NCBI GenBank assembly: GCA_965198045.1
Contig: CBDAOL010000009.1
Coordinates: forward strand, 186,001-250,000
Reading direction: 5' to 3'
From: CBDDEC01 sp965198045
GTDB lineage: Bacteria > Chloroflexota > Dehalococcoidia > UBA2979
Length of the DNA stretch: 64,000 bases
The translations under genes and the position numbers were made by a program. Below are positions 16,819 through 25,216 of this stretch, in pieces; position 1 is the stretch's first letter, and every line of letters begins with the position of its first letter. A model generated the notes under the pieces. It was not told where the DNA came from and did not search any database. It saw only the letters and a program-made list of their open reading frames with translations.

Positions 16819-17217
16819 TGTGACGCTCTGGGTATTCCCTCGCCCCTCATCTGTCGCACGCCCACCGGATCTACGCCAGCGCGGAGCTCCAATCTCACGC
16901 TCCACAGGGAACGGGGGGCGCTTACGGCCCCGTTCCCTGCGCCGAACACACGCTTAAGTGCCAACCACTTGCCAACCCCTCGAGGCCGCTCAGGTCCAAA
17001 CCTGTTGAACTTGAGCCCCGGTCTCTGGTTCGTGAAGGCGGGACGCTGTCAAGGCGATTCGCGGTTGCCGACGAGCGAAGTGCACACCCAGGACCGAAGG
17101 CCCCCTCGGCGATCGTGGGGGAAGTTGATTTCGACTTCGAGGTCGCGGGAACCGACTGCGCCGGTGGGCACCGCGACCCGGCGAGCGAGCGACGGTCGGG
17201 CGGGATAGGATGACGGC
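16819..17217. other. Gene-poor stretch containing a terminator-like hairpin
   Basis: No gene is recognised in these 399 bases. The only clear structure is the 10-bp hairpin at 16907-16937. Just upstream of 17218 there is only weak purine-rich sequence. Confidence 0.5.
16907..16937 (+). terminator. 10-bp GC-rich hairpin
   Basis: GGGAACGGGG pairs perfectly with CCCCGTTCCC around an 11-base loop, about 90 bases after the stop at 16818. It lacks a T-run but is well placed to end transcription or protect the 3' end. Confidence 0.5.
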
Positions 17218-18665
17218 GTGACGACCGCACCCGAACCCCCGTCGCCCACTGCCGCCGATGGCGTCCGCATGGCTGATGTGCTCGGCGGGTTCTCGCTGGC
17301 AAGCGACCTGGCGGTCGGCCTCCAGCCGGAGCACGGCGCGCGCTCATGCTACATCGGAATGCACCTCGCGGAGACGCTGCGGCTTTCAGACGAGGAACGC
17401 GCCGCGCTCTTCTACTCGGAGCTACTCAAGGACGCCGGCTGCACGGCGTACACCAGCCAGCTGGCGGCGCTCTGGCTCGCGGACGAACTCGTCGCGAAGC
17501 GCGATCTGCAGTTCTTCCGCGATGCGGTAAACCCCCTCGATGTGCTCGCGTGGGCGGCGCGGTACGTGGCGGCCGATGCGGCACTACCCGCACGAGCTGG
17601 GCGCATTCTCGACTTCTTCAGGAATGCCGGGCGGCCATGCGCGAGGGCTTCGAGGCCACGTGCCAGATGGCGAGCCGCGTCGCCGAGCGGTTGGCGATGC
17701 CGGTCGCGGTGCAGGAGGCGCTGCTGCACGTCTTCGAGCAGTGGGACGGTAAGGGCATGCCGTACGGCACGGGGGGCCAGGAGATCCCGATCGTCTCCCG
17801 TGTTGTGCTCTTCACTAGCTTTCTGGACGTGTTCCACCGTGTCGGTGGACGTGATGCCGCGGAACGCGTCGCCCGCGAGGGCCGTGGCAAGGCGTTCGAC
17901 CCCGAACTCGTCGATGCGTTCCTCGCGACCGCACGAGACGAGGCGTTCTGGGCGGGCCTCGAGCACGAGCGGATCTGGGACCGGGTGCTGGCCCTGGAGC
18001 CGCCCTTGTCACCGTACCGTTACATCGCCCCGTTGCGGGTGGGCGAGATCGCCCTGGCGTTTGCGGACTACACGGACATGAAGGCGCCGCACTTGGCCGG
18101 GCACTCGCGGCGGGTGGCGGAGCTCGCCGAGCGCGTGGGCCGCGTGCTGTTGCTGCCCGAAGCGCGCGTGGGCCAGCTGTATCGAGCCGGACTCGTGTAC
18201 GACATCGGACTTGTGGCAGTGCCGTCGTTCGTGCTCGCGAAGCCCCACGACCGCCTGACGGAGGCGGAGCGCGAGCAGTACCGCCTACACCCCTATCAAT
18301 CGCAGCGGATCATCACCCGCATCCCCGCCTTCGAGAACCTCGCGCCGGCCGTGGGTGCGCACCACGAGCGGCTCGATGGACGAGGTTACCCGGCCGGCGC
18401 TGGCGCTGCGCAGATTGGCCTCGAGGCGCGCGTTCTTGCCTGCGCCGACCGGTTTGACGCGCTGACCCACGACACCCCGGACGGCGGCGCGATTCCCGCT
18501 GAGCGGGCCGCCAAAGCCCTGGTCGCCGAGGCCGGTATGGCGCTCGCGCCCGATGTCGTCGAGGCGCTCCTCTCGAGCCTCGATCTGCCCTCGGCCGTGC
18601 CGCGGGCCGCCCGGCGACAGGAGCTGGCCGGGCTCACGGCCCGCGAGGTGGAGGTGCTGCGACTG
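17218..18665 (+). pseudogene. HD-GYP-type phosphohydrolase with LuxR-like tail, frameshifted and truncated
   Basis: The first frame (GTG 17218) gives an HD-like N-terminal domain with LQPEHGARSCYIGMHLAE and FYSELLKDAGC. Around 17580-17640 two frame changes are needed to join it to REGFEATCQMASRVAERLA and the C-terminal HD-GYP domain (GHSRRVAELAERVGR, HHERLDGRGYP). The catalytic HD dyad reads LVYDIG rather than LVHDIG, so His is replaced by Tyr. The end LTAREVEVLRLT is the start of a LuxR-type helix-turn-helix, which is then lost where OsmC-like sequence begins. Intact relatives are regulators with HD-GYP or HD plus LuxR domains. This copy is unlikely to work. Confidence 0.65.
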
Positions 18666-19155
18666 ACGCGGCGCAGGCGACCTTCTCCGCCGCCACTGAA
18701 TGGAAGAGCGGCTTCCACAACACGGCGCAGGTGCGGGCGTTCTCGCTCGGTGGCGCCCGGAACGAGGCGAGCCGCTCGCAGCCGTTCACGATCGACGGCG
18801 ATCACCCCGCCGAGCTGCTAGGCACAAACCACGGTCCGAGCTCCGTTGAACTGCTGCTCGCGGCCCTCGGCCACTGCATCTCCTCCGGGTGGGCGACCTG
18901 CGGCGCGGTGCTCGGGGTCTCCATCGATGCGCTGCGTGTGGACGTTGACGGTGACGTTGACCTACAGGGCATGCTCGCCCTGCCTGAGCCCGGCGCCGTC
19001 CCGCCCGGCTTTCAGTCGCTCCGAGTGACCTACTGCGCAGCGGCGCTCCGCGTGACCAGCTCGAGCAGGTCGCAAAGATGGCCGAGGACCTGTCGCCGAC
19101 GCGGCACTCGTTGCGCGCGGTCGAGTTCAGCTCGCGCCTGGAGGTGGAGCGATAG
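18666..19155 (+). pseudogene. OsmC-like protein fragment fused to the HD-GYP remnant; frameshifted
   Basis: From about 18670 the translation switches to an OsmC/Ohr-type protein, a family of thiol peroxidases: ATFSAATEWKSGFHN, GTNHGPSSVELLLAALGHCI (the conserved cysteine region) and VDVDGDVDLQGML. Near 19045 a further frame change is needed to reach the C-terminal piece QVAKMAEDLSPTRHSLRAVE, which stops at 19155. The N-terminal start is missing because the junction with the HD-GYP gene has removed it. A deletion joining two neighbouring genes explains both truncations. Confidence 0.65.
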
Positions 19156-19267
19156 GCGAGGGGCCAGCGGCAACGTCGCTGAAGGCGCGGGAAGTCGCAT
19201 GGCCGTCCTCTAGCATCGTTCCGAGACGGCCAGCGGATCTCGCCCGTCTCTACCGAACCGACCTATC

Positions 19268-19298
19268 GAGGCCCGCCGGATCAGCTCCGGCGGGCCTC
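19268..19298 (-). terminator. Perfect 13-bp hairpin
   Basis: GAGGCCCGCCGGA pairs perfectly with TCCGGCGGGCCTC around loop TCAGC. It lies between convergent genes, where a bidirectional terminator would be expected. No clear T-run follows on either strand. Confidence 0.6.
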
Positions 19299-20480
19299 GC
19301 GCACCGACGCGCCGATCGCAGATCGAGCGGATCTGCACGCCTCTCCACGTCCACCCCCACGCGTAGCCACCCTGGGGGTGCAGGTTGCTAGTGAGGGGGT
19401 CGATGGAAGGGCGGTGGGGTCTGTGTAGCGTTGGGTCCGGGCGCGACGAGACGACGACGTCAGAACGTATCCGAACTTCAGAACGGCGGAGTCCCGCGAC
19501 CCGTTACGTGCATCCGCTGGGTCGGCGCCGCCCAGATCCATACGGACCGCGCCGTGTGTAGCGATCTCGACCGGGTCGGCGCTGGCGAGTCGCAAGGCAG
19601 CGACCTCCTCCGCCAGCAGCAGCGTGTCTTCGCCGGACACTGACAGCGACAGCTGTCCGCCCCAGTTCTCGCCGCGGCCCTCAACGCTGAGCTTCCAGAG
19701 CGCGGCCGCGACTTCTGCGATCACGATGCCGTTGCTGTCGACGAGTTCCGCCGAGCCCTCCCAGCGCACTGAGCGCTCCGCCGAGTCGTGCGCAGCCTCT
19801 ATCAGCACGCCCGTCTGGGCGGGGAGCCGGCGCAGGTCCAGACCCATGACGACGAGGTCGTGTCGAGTACCCTCTCGGTCCACGACCCGGCCGCGTAGCG
19901 TGGCCTCATTCTCGAACCCGAGCCGCTCGAAGACGCGCTGTGCCGCGACCTGGTCGGGCGTCATCTGAGCCACCATACGCTCGTATCCGACGCGCTGGCC
20001 CAGTGCGAACGCCTGCGCCACCAGCAGCCGGCCGAGCCCGCGCTCGCGCCACCCTGGCGACACAAGCACCCGCAGCTCTGCGACATGGCGCGACCAGGGC
20101 GACGGATCGCCGGCGATGACCACGTAGCCTGCCACCTGGTCATTCTCGAGGGCGAGCAGCGTCCAGTCGCGCCCGCCTTGAGCCGCTTCGAGCCACGCTG
20201 CCACCTCGTTGCGATCTGTAATATCCCGACGCAGGAACAGCAGGTCGTGGCTCGGCAGGGTCTCCGCGAATGCAGTGATGCGGTCGCGGTCGCCCGAGGA
20301 GGCGTACCTCAGCGTCAGCACGCGGCCGTCGGCATCGACCGCAGCCGGGAAGTCAAGCAGACGAATCTTCGCGACTGTCTCGTGCTCGCGTCGCTCATCG
20401 GTCGCCCTCTCCGTCGGCCACGCCGTCAGGTGACCGGCCCAACCGCGGCGGATCCAGCCGAGCGCTGTCCGCGCGCCCAT
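19281..20480 (-). pseudogene. GNAT acetyltransferase with C-terminal domain, 3' end replaced by repeat R8
   Basis: The protein has a GNAT domain (residues about 55-210 of this frame): ITAFAETLPSHDLLFLRRDI, ELRVLVSPGWRERGLGRLLV (acetyl-CoA loop) and AAQRVFERLGFENEATLRGR. A second beta-rich domain follows, ending around RMDLGGADPADARNG. The last 46 or so codons (from about 19420) are repeat R8 and the hairpin read in frame, so the native C-terminus is lost. At the 5' end an ATG at 20398 behind GGAGAGGG is in another frame (MSDAST), suggesting an indel before KIRLLDFP; the in-frame ATG at 20480 adds an unlikely leader. GNAT identity is firm, function is unknown, and activity is doubtful. Confidence 0.65.
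19338..19419 (+). repeat. Dispersed GC-hairpin repeat, copy R8
   Basis: It contains CGCCTCTCC, CCCCCACGCGTAG, the shortened hairpin CACCC-TG-GGGGTG, GCAGGTTGCTAGTG, GGGGGTCGATGGAAG and GGTGGGG. It overlaps the 3' end of the minus-strand GNAT gene. Confidence 0.9.
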
Positions 20481-20687
20481 CGTAGCGCCCGGGCTTCATT
20501 CCGGGACGCGAGTCGGGAGATCCAGCTCAGGCAGGCGAAGGCGCCCGGTCAGGTACATCGAGGCCGGGGGTGAAGGGGAGGCGACGTTCGAACCTCGGCT
20601 CCACATCGTGACGACGGATGGCAGGCTAACGTGGCGCGTCGAGGTAGACCGCGCGGGTTCGTGCGGTGCAGGCGCAGTCGCTGACGA

Positions 20688-20933
20688 CTAGCTAGGGGCT
20701 GCCCCGTTCTCCTCCTCGTCGCCATCCACGAGGTCCCGTGCCCGTTCGACGGCTCCGGAGGCAGCGTCTGCTACGGCTTCGACAGCGTCGCCTGCAGTAT
20801 CGATGGCAGCGTCCGCGGCGGATGACACAGCGCCGGCGGCGGAGCCCGCCGCATCAGCTGCGCCGCCCGCCGCATCGCTCGCGGCTGCGCGGCCTCGCCC
20901 GAAGATGCCCTTAACAGCGTCAAGCAGTCCCAT
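20688..20933 (-). CDS. Small alanine-rich amphipathic helical protein
   Basis: This 81-residue protein is almost entirely Ala, Gly, Asp and Val in repeating AADAAGSAAG-like segments, with an N-terminal MGLLDAVKGIFGRGR and an acidic tail DLVDGDEEENG. The pattern predicts one long amphipathic helix, as in stress-associated or envelope-associated helical proteins and some short antitoxins. AGGGG lies seven bases upstream of the ATG, supporting translation. No neighbouring gene suggests a role. Confidence 0.65.
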   Translation of the reverse strand: MGLLDAVKGIFGRGRAAASDAAGGAADAAGSAAGAVSSAADAAIDTAGDAVEAVADAASGAVERARDLVDGDEEENGAAPS

Positions 20934-21180
20934 GTCACAGCCCCTGTCTCATGCCTCAATCGAAGGCAGTCTAGTCGAGGCGGGTGGGATTGTGCGGGTG
21001 TGTGCGCTTCAGCGTGGCCCCAACAGTCGGCACCGGGTCGTCGTGTGTCGAGGTGTGAAGGAGCCACCCCGCACCAGTCCGCCGTCGACCACCATCCGAA
21101 GAGGGTCATCCGCCCGCGGACCGCGCGGAGGCATGTCCATGCCCGCAGCAGATTGGCGGCGTCTCCGGTAACATCGCGCC
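20934..21180. other. Gene-poor stretch upstream of the racemase-like remnant
   Basis: No complete gene is recognised. Part of it may belong to the N-terminal half of the broken racemase-like gene that follows, but the similarity is too weak to place. Confidence 0.3.
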
Positions 21181-21539
21181 CTCGACGACACAGACCTGGT
21201 CGAGCGCCTGGAGCGACAGACCGCGGGTATCCCGGTGACTGTCACCTGTCTGGTCTCGGTGGCGGCTCTGCGTGCCCTCGACGCGCGGCGTCTCGCCTTC
21301 ATCAACCCGCCGGGGTCGGATCCGAGATGACGACTGCGGGAGTCGCCTACCTCTGGCGCGCCGGGTTCGAGGCCGTGTTGGCGGAGCCTCTCAGCTGGAC
21401 GAGCGCAGAGCGCGACATGCCACCCGGTGCGGAGTCTATCTCGAGGCTCGATCATCTCTCAGAAGGGCGGGGCCGCTACTTGGTTCTCTGGCAGGCGTAC
21501 GATGCTGGGCGGCCTCCCCACCCGTGGTGCGCCGGTTAA
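21181..21539 (+). pseudogene. Remnant of an Asp/Glu racemase / arylmalonate decarboxylase-like gene
   Basis: In one frame the sequence reads ERLERQTAGIPVTVTCLVSV and ALRALDARRLAFINPPGSD, the conserved GIPV...ALRALGARR pattern of the maleate isomerase/arylmalonate decarboxylase group. At about 21327 the frame changes and AGVAYLWRAGFEAVLAEPLS continues, matching the following helix of that fold. The catalytic cysteines and both ends are missing. A frame from ATG 21327 to 21539 exists but is probably only the remnant. Confidence 0.45.
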
Positions 21540-21765
21540 ACGGGCGCGCTATCACCAGCTTCGGGCGGGAGAGGCCACTCTTATCTAGCGGCTCTCGCGC
21601 CAACGCCAGTGCCCGTCACCTTTACCCACGCCACAGCAAAGAGCGAAGCCATCGCCTCTAAATCGCGAGCTCGCGTTCGTCTGGGCCGTCGATCCAGTGG
21701 CCGTAGTTGTGGCGCGCCACCTAAGCACGGTGGTCCGCAGTACGATCCGTGCGGGTGGCACGCCC

Positions 21766-21978
21766 ATGCAAGCCTTCCGCCTCTGGCTTAGCGACCAGCA
21801 AGACCGCGACGACGCGGTGGGGGAGGTGTCGCGCCGGGTGCGACAGGATGCTTGTCAGGCCAAATTCGACTACGGCAGCGTGCGTGCTCACCTCGCGCGC
21901 GAACATCACGCGACTGATTCACTGCTGGCCCAACTCGATATTGCGCACGACGAGTGGGCTCGCGGTCCGGACGCGTAG
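21766..21978 (+). CDS. YozE-like (SAM-like) small protein, adjacent to repeat R9
   Basis: This 70-residue protein resembles the YozE family, small helical proteins with a sterile-alpha-motif-like fold: FRLWLSDQQDRDDAVGEVSR parallels the W-L-x(3)-RDDPVGDLA pattern and the second half HHATDSLLAQLDIAHDEW matches the usual end. The function of YozE proteins is unknown. The ATG at 21766 is weakly supported by upstream GGGTGG. The stop is two bases before the left edge of R9, so the C-terminus could be altered by the repeat. It has about the usual length for the family. Confidence 0.6.
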   Translation: MQAFRLWLSDQQDRDDAVGEVSRRVRQDACQAKFDYGSVRAHLAREHHATDSLLAQLDIAHDEWARGPDA

Positions 21979-21980
21979 GA

Positions 21981-22067
21981 CGCGCCCCTCCCCATCTGCC
22001 CTCACGCGTAGGCCCCCCGGTGGGGGTGCGGGTCGCTAGTTCGGGGGTCGAAGGAAGAGGGGTGGGG
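21981..22067 (+). repeat. Dispersed GC-hairpin repeat, copy R9
   Basis: It is complete: CGCCCCTCCCC, CCCTCACGCGTAG, central CCCCC-CGGTG-GGGG, GGGTCGCTAGTTC, GGGGGTCGAAGGAAG and GGGGTGGGG. It begins just after the YozE-like stop. Confidence 0.92.
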
Positions 22068-22144
22068 AGGTCCATGCGCCGCGAGCATTGACATACACCG
22101 AACGCTGCGCTGACGATCGCCCGAGTTGAACTCGGAGGTTTATC

Positions 22145-22621
22145 GTGGCATTTGCGCTGTCTGATATGGAACTCACTAGCCCCGCCTTCCAGCCCGGTGA
22201 GAACATTCCCAGGGAGCACACCGGCGAAGGCGAGAACATCTCGCCGCCCCTTGAGTGGAAGCGTGCTCCCGACGGCACCCGGTCGTTCGCCCTCGTCTGT
22301 CATGACCCCGACGCGCCCTTGGTGTCAGAAGGCGCGTACGGCTTCGTGCACTGGGTGCTCTACAACGTCCCTGCATCGGTCACGAGCCTCCCAGCGGGCG
22401 CGCGCGACTATTCCAGCGGTCCGTCTGGTTTCGGCGAAGACGGCTACGGCGGGCCGATGCCGCCGCCGGGCCACGGCAGGCACCACTACTTCTTCTGGCT
22501 GTTCGCGCTCAGTGCGGAACCAGACCTCGAGGACGGACTCTCCCTTTCGGCGCTCCTCGACCGCATCGAACCGCACATACTCGGGATGAACCGCCTCGTC
22601 GGCACCTACGAGCGGACCTAG
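22145..22621 (+). CDS. YbhB/YbcL-type PEBP (Raf kinase inhibitor-like) protein
   Basis: This 158-residue protein is a phosphatidylethanolamine-binding-protein homologue of the bacterial YbhB/YbcL group. Landmarks are the N-terminal LTSPAFQPGENIP, SPPLEWKRAP, the ligand-pocket motif CHDPDAP, FVHWVLYNVP, and the loop GPMPPPGHGRHHYFFWLFAL. Length and motif order are normal and no frame break is seen, which makes it one of the few intact genes in this accessory region. It starts with GTG, with GGAGG about seven bases upstream. The cellular ligand and role of these cytoplasmic proteins are poorly defined. Confidence 0.93.
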   Translation: MAFALSDMELTSPAFQPGENIPREHTGEGENISPPLEWKRAPDGTRSFALVCHDPDAPLVSEGAYGFVHWVLYNVPASVTSLPAGARDYSSGPSGFGEDGYGGPMPPPGHGRHHYFFWLFALSAEPDLEDGLSLSALLDRIEPHILGMNRLVGTYERT

Positions 22622-23043
22622 CCGGCTGCGTCAGATCTCGGGGCGGGCCTGAGCGGCCGTTCGTCACGGCGGGTTTTCGGTTGACGAGCCGGCGCGCCCA
22701 GGCGCGCGACATAGGCTGAAGGCCCACGGCAGATCGTCGTTCCTTCGACTGTCTCGTCGACGGCTGACATGAACGATGCGAGCAGCCTGAGCGCATCCCC
22801 GTCGGATGGTCGCCTGGGCTCAATCAGCTGACGAGATGAACCGTAAGCCCGCCCGTTCTTCCGGAGAGCCGGACACTCTTTCTGGAGGCCTCAGACGGGA
22901 ACGACCGTCAGATTCAGATACTGCGCCATCCACGACCCACCGGGTTGCCAGCGATACTCGAGCGCCCCGCATGAGGCAAGACTCACCTCAGCGGTCACCG
23001 CCCTGATATAGAAGTGCGGTGAGTACGAGAACGGAGCATGGTT
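22622..23043. other. Gene-poor stretch
   Basis: No convincing gene. A minus-strand frame ending at 22891 reads SCGALEYRWQPGGSWMAQYL in its last part, which looks protein-like but has no recognised family and overlaps the small zinc-ribbon gene at its start. No repeat copy is present. Confidence 0.35.
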
Positions 23044-23196
23044 ATGGCGTACGAACGCTACTGCCGACACTGCGGACGCGATGTCACATGCAGCGAGGAG
23101 CGTCACCCAATCGCAGGGACCGGCGATCGCTACAGCGTCACGCTATTCTGTCCAACTTGCGACCGCCGGCTGGGCCAGGTCTTCCCAACCCTCTGA
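23044..23196 (+). CDS. Small zinc-ribbon protein (50 residues)
   Basis: A 50-codon frame reads MAYERYCRHCGRDVT at its start and LFCPTCDRRLGQVFPTL at its end, giving two CxxC knuckles (Cys7/Cys10 and Cys36/Cys39) about 26 residues apart, the layout of a minimal zinc ribbon. GGAG lies seven bases before the ATG at 23044; an ATG at 23038 is too close to it. Such proteins usually bind nucleic acid or another protein. No family name can be given. It is easily missed because of its size. Confidence 0.6.
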   Translation: MAYERYCRHCGRDVTCSEERHPIAGTGDRYSVTLFCPTCDRRLGQVFPTL

Positions 23197-23619
23197 CTAA
23201 TGGCGCACACCTCTGCTCGAAGAAGTGGTCGATGGCCGGCAGACCAGGGGTTGGAACCGTTAAACTGTTGCGGGACGAATCGGCAGTGTCAGATCTCGGA
23301 CCACCTCCCGATCGGGACGACACCGTCGTGCTGGAGATGGTGGACTACGCTGCGCTGAGCTCTCCGATCAGCGAACGCCAGCGAGCGAGGAAGAGCCGGC
23401 GCTGCTCGGCGCGCGAGACGTAAGCGTCTCCTCGAAGACCGACGCGAAAGTACTGCCGCAGCTCATCGAACGCCATGCAGAATCGCGGAACAAAGCGAGT
23501 TCACGCAAGTTGCGTGCCGGATCAGATTTTCGAGCCCCCCAGGCACTCTCCGGTCGCGCTCAGGGAGTAGGCCCGCCGGTTGGGCGGGTGGACCTGTCAC
23601 CGGTTCCCGCTCCGCCTTC
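23197..23619. other. Gene-poor stretch
   Basis: A plus-strand frame up to 23423 contains LGPPPDRDDTVVLEMVDYAA, which looks like a fragment of a coding sequence, but no family can be named and no start with a ribosome binding site is clear. Nothing else is recognised. Confidence 0.3.
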
Positions 23620-24027
23620 TCATCCCCAGCCCTCGGCCCATGGCGTAGCGGCAACGTGGTTGTGGAAGCTGGCGGCCTTCCCGCTCCGCATATGCCAGAC
23701 GTGGGCATACGGGGCATCCAGTGACTGCCCGCCCTTTGACTTGCCGCGGAAGCGACCGATCACGACGATGTAGTCACCCGCATCGATGAACTGATCCGGC
23801 GTGGCCTGAAACTCTTCGAACATCTCCGGCACCGTAGAAAACACTTATGTTGCAACGCTGTCAGGGCCCTTAAAGGTGCCTCCAACTGCTCGTCCGCCCC
23901 CTGGTTCATGCCACTCGATCTGCGGATCGAAAGCCTCAAGCACCGCTGGAATGTCACCGCGGTTGAACGCTTCATAGGCGCTCTGGATTGTGTTGAGGTC
24001 CTCTTGAGACATCATGCCTCCCTTCAC
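23620..24027 (-). pseudogene. SnoaL-like / NTF2-fold protein interrupted by an in-frame TAA
   Basis: The two halves are in the same frame: IQSAYEAFNRGDIPAVLEAF and IEWHEPGGG before a TAA at 23847-23845, then FSTVPEMFEEFQATPDQFID, GDYIVVIGRFRGK and DAPYAHVWHMRSGKA after it. Together they make a normal SnoaL-like domain of about 130 residues, a fold used by small isomerases, hydrolases and many uncharacterised proteins. The stop lies in SVAT-stop-VFSTVPE, where intact homologues run on without a gap. CAA to TAA would explain it. The ATG of MSQEDL lies near 24012. A GTG right after the stop could restart translation of the second half. Confidence 0.75.
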
Positions 24028-24153
24028 CAGGCCACTAGTCGGGCACCGGATCGATTCGCTTCCCTGCGTGCACCGGCATGGACTCTATCACGTTCGTGAT
24101 TAGTCGCAGGTATAGGGGGACGCCTCCGTACGCGGAAAGGACCCCGAGCCCCC

Positions 24154-24226
24154 GCACCTCCCCGTCCACCCTCGCGCGTAGGGGGTGCGGGTTGCTAGGC
24201 GACCCCCTCGGTGAAACGGGGTGGGG
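24154..24226 (+). repeat. Dispersed GC-hairpin repeat, copy R10
   Basis: It keeps CACCTCCCCGTCCACCCTCG, CGCGTAG, GGGGGTGCGGGTTGCTAG and ACGGGGTGGGGG but has lost the left arm of the central hairpin. The segment GACCCCCTCGGTGAAA replaces GGGGTCGATGGAAG. Confidence 0.85.
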
Positions 24227-24265
24227 GTCCCATGCCGGTCGTCGGCGTGGCCGTCACAGTGGCTG

Positions 24266-24439
24266 TCAAACAAGGACGATCCAAGCTGCGCCAGCAAGAG
24301 CGACGAGGGCCGTGGCGACGGCAACGCCGCGCACCAAGTCTCTCGGCGTCTCTAACCACCAAACCACCTGCAATTGCCCAGTGGCGAAGGTGAACAGCAG
24401 GAGCACCGCGCTTGAGGCGATCAGAAATCCAGGGTCCAT
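24266..24439 (-). CDS. Small two-helix membrane protein (57 residues)
   Basis: The frame begins MDPGFLIASSAVLLLFTFAT and ends VATALVALAGAAWIVLV, giving two membrane helices joined by a short loop containing WWLETPRDLVRG. GGAGG and GAGG lie 7-14 bases before the ATG at 24439, which supports translation. There is no family recognition. It resembles many short inner-membrane proteins of unknown role and lies next to another small membrane protein gene at 24807-25076 on the same strand. Confidence 0.55.
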   Translation of the reverse strand: MDPGFLIASSAVLLLFTFATGQLQVVWWLETPRDLVRGVAVATALVALAGAAWIVLV

Positions 24440-24510
24440 GATCCTCGCCTCCGATGGGACTGCAGCCCACCTCTAAGGATCATCGACGCGCTTGCGGCTG
24501 GCGCGCACCA

Positions 24511-24659
24511 TCACCACCCGCGCTCGTACTTCAGCCGCTGGTAGATCTGTCCGAACGCCTCGAGGTCGCGCACGATCAGTTTGTGCGATGTCCGTCGGCG
24601 AGGTAGTGCGCCAGGGCGACGATGAGTTGCTTCTGGCGATCGGTCTGCGTGTGGCCCAT
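24511..24659 (-). pseudogene. Frameshifted small protein of unknown function
   Basis: From ATG 24659 the frame reads MGHTQTDRQKQLIVALAHYL and then stops. Shifting by one base after DGH gives HKLIVRDLEAFGQIYQRLKY with a stop at 24511. The joined product of about 47 residues is coherent and charged, which suggests a small real gene damaged by an indel near 24585. The evidence is coherence only, and I know of no family. Confidence 0.35.
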
Positions 24660-24806
24660 AGCGGCGCGACGGTAACACAGGTAGCGAACATACGTTCTGG
24701 TCGAACTCAGGTAATGCTCGCCCGTCCGTACCGGGCCTTGCAACGCGCGTGTGGGCCGAAATACGGAGGCCCCGTCGAGAGGCGGGGCTTCTGCATTTGT
24801 ATCGCG

Positions 24807-25076
24807 TTATGCGTCGCGGTCCTGTCGGCGCATTAGTGCAAGAACCGCTACCGCGGCGCGATCAGATCTCACGAGAACAGTGGCCACTACCTGATTTTGC
24901 GATCTCTCTGCCAGGAGCAGCCCCACGATCGCTGGCGTCCACAGGAGAATCGAGATCGCGAGGATCGTGACGACGTTGACCGCCCCGCCGAATAGAGCGA
25001 CCGCGTACGTCACGACGACGGCCATGGCAGTCGAAGCTGCCAGTGCGAGGACCGCCCTCACGGTGAGCTGCAGCAC
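24807..25076 (-). CDS. Small two-helix membrane protein (89 residues)
   Basis: It starts with GTG at 25076, with AGGAG about eight bases upstream. Two strong membrane helices occupy residues 5-29 and 35-56 (AVNVVTILAISILLWTPAIV), followed by a basic cytoplasmic tail ending MRRQDRDA. No family is recognised. It lies upstream of the small membrane protein at 24266-24439 on the same strand, but the gap between them is too long for clear coupling. Confidence 0.55.
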   Translation of the reverse strand: MLQLTVRAVLALAASTAMAVVVTYAVALFGGAVNVVTILAISILLWTPAIVGLLLAERSQNQVVATVLVRSDRAAVAVLALMRRQDRDA

Positions 25077-25148
25077 CGGATCTCCTGCATAGCGCGACGT
25101 GGTGATCGCTGGCTGGTTGCGAAGCTCAGTGTAGGCGCGCGCCTGGGA

Positions 25149-25216
25149 ACTCCCCTCCCACCCTCACGCGTAGCGACCCCCGATGGGGGTGCAGGTTGCT
25201 AGTTCCGGGGTCGACC
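25149..25216 (+). repeat. Dispersed GC-hairpin repeat, copy R11 (right end missing)
   Basis: It contains ACTCCCCTCCCACCC, TCACGCGTAG, hairpin ACCCCC-GAT-GGGGGT, GCAGGTTGCTAGTTC and GGGGTCGA, then stops. The tyrosinase remnant begins at that point. It is the last copy; none is seen from here to the window end. Confidence 0.9.

Noticed and set aside
16819..17217. RNA gene between the M23-like domain and the HD-GYP remnant
   Set aside because: No cloverleaf or known RNA motif beyond one simple hairpin.
22891..23106. Minus-strand frame with SCGALEYRWQPGGSWMAQYL
   Set aside because: It looks protein-like at its end but overlaps the small zinc-ribbon gene, has no recognised family and no convincing start.
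24492..24836. Plus-strand frame of 114 codons
   Set aside because: Arg/Ala-rich with no motif; it is antisense to a more coherent small minus-strand frame at 24511-24659.
4456..25216. CRISPR array
   Set aside because: The repeats are 1-5 kb apart or directly tandem, with no regular spacers and no cas genes.
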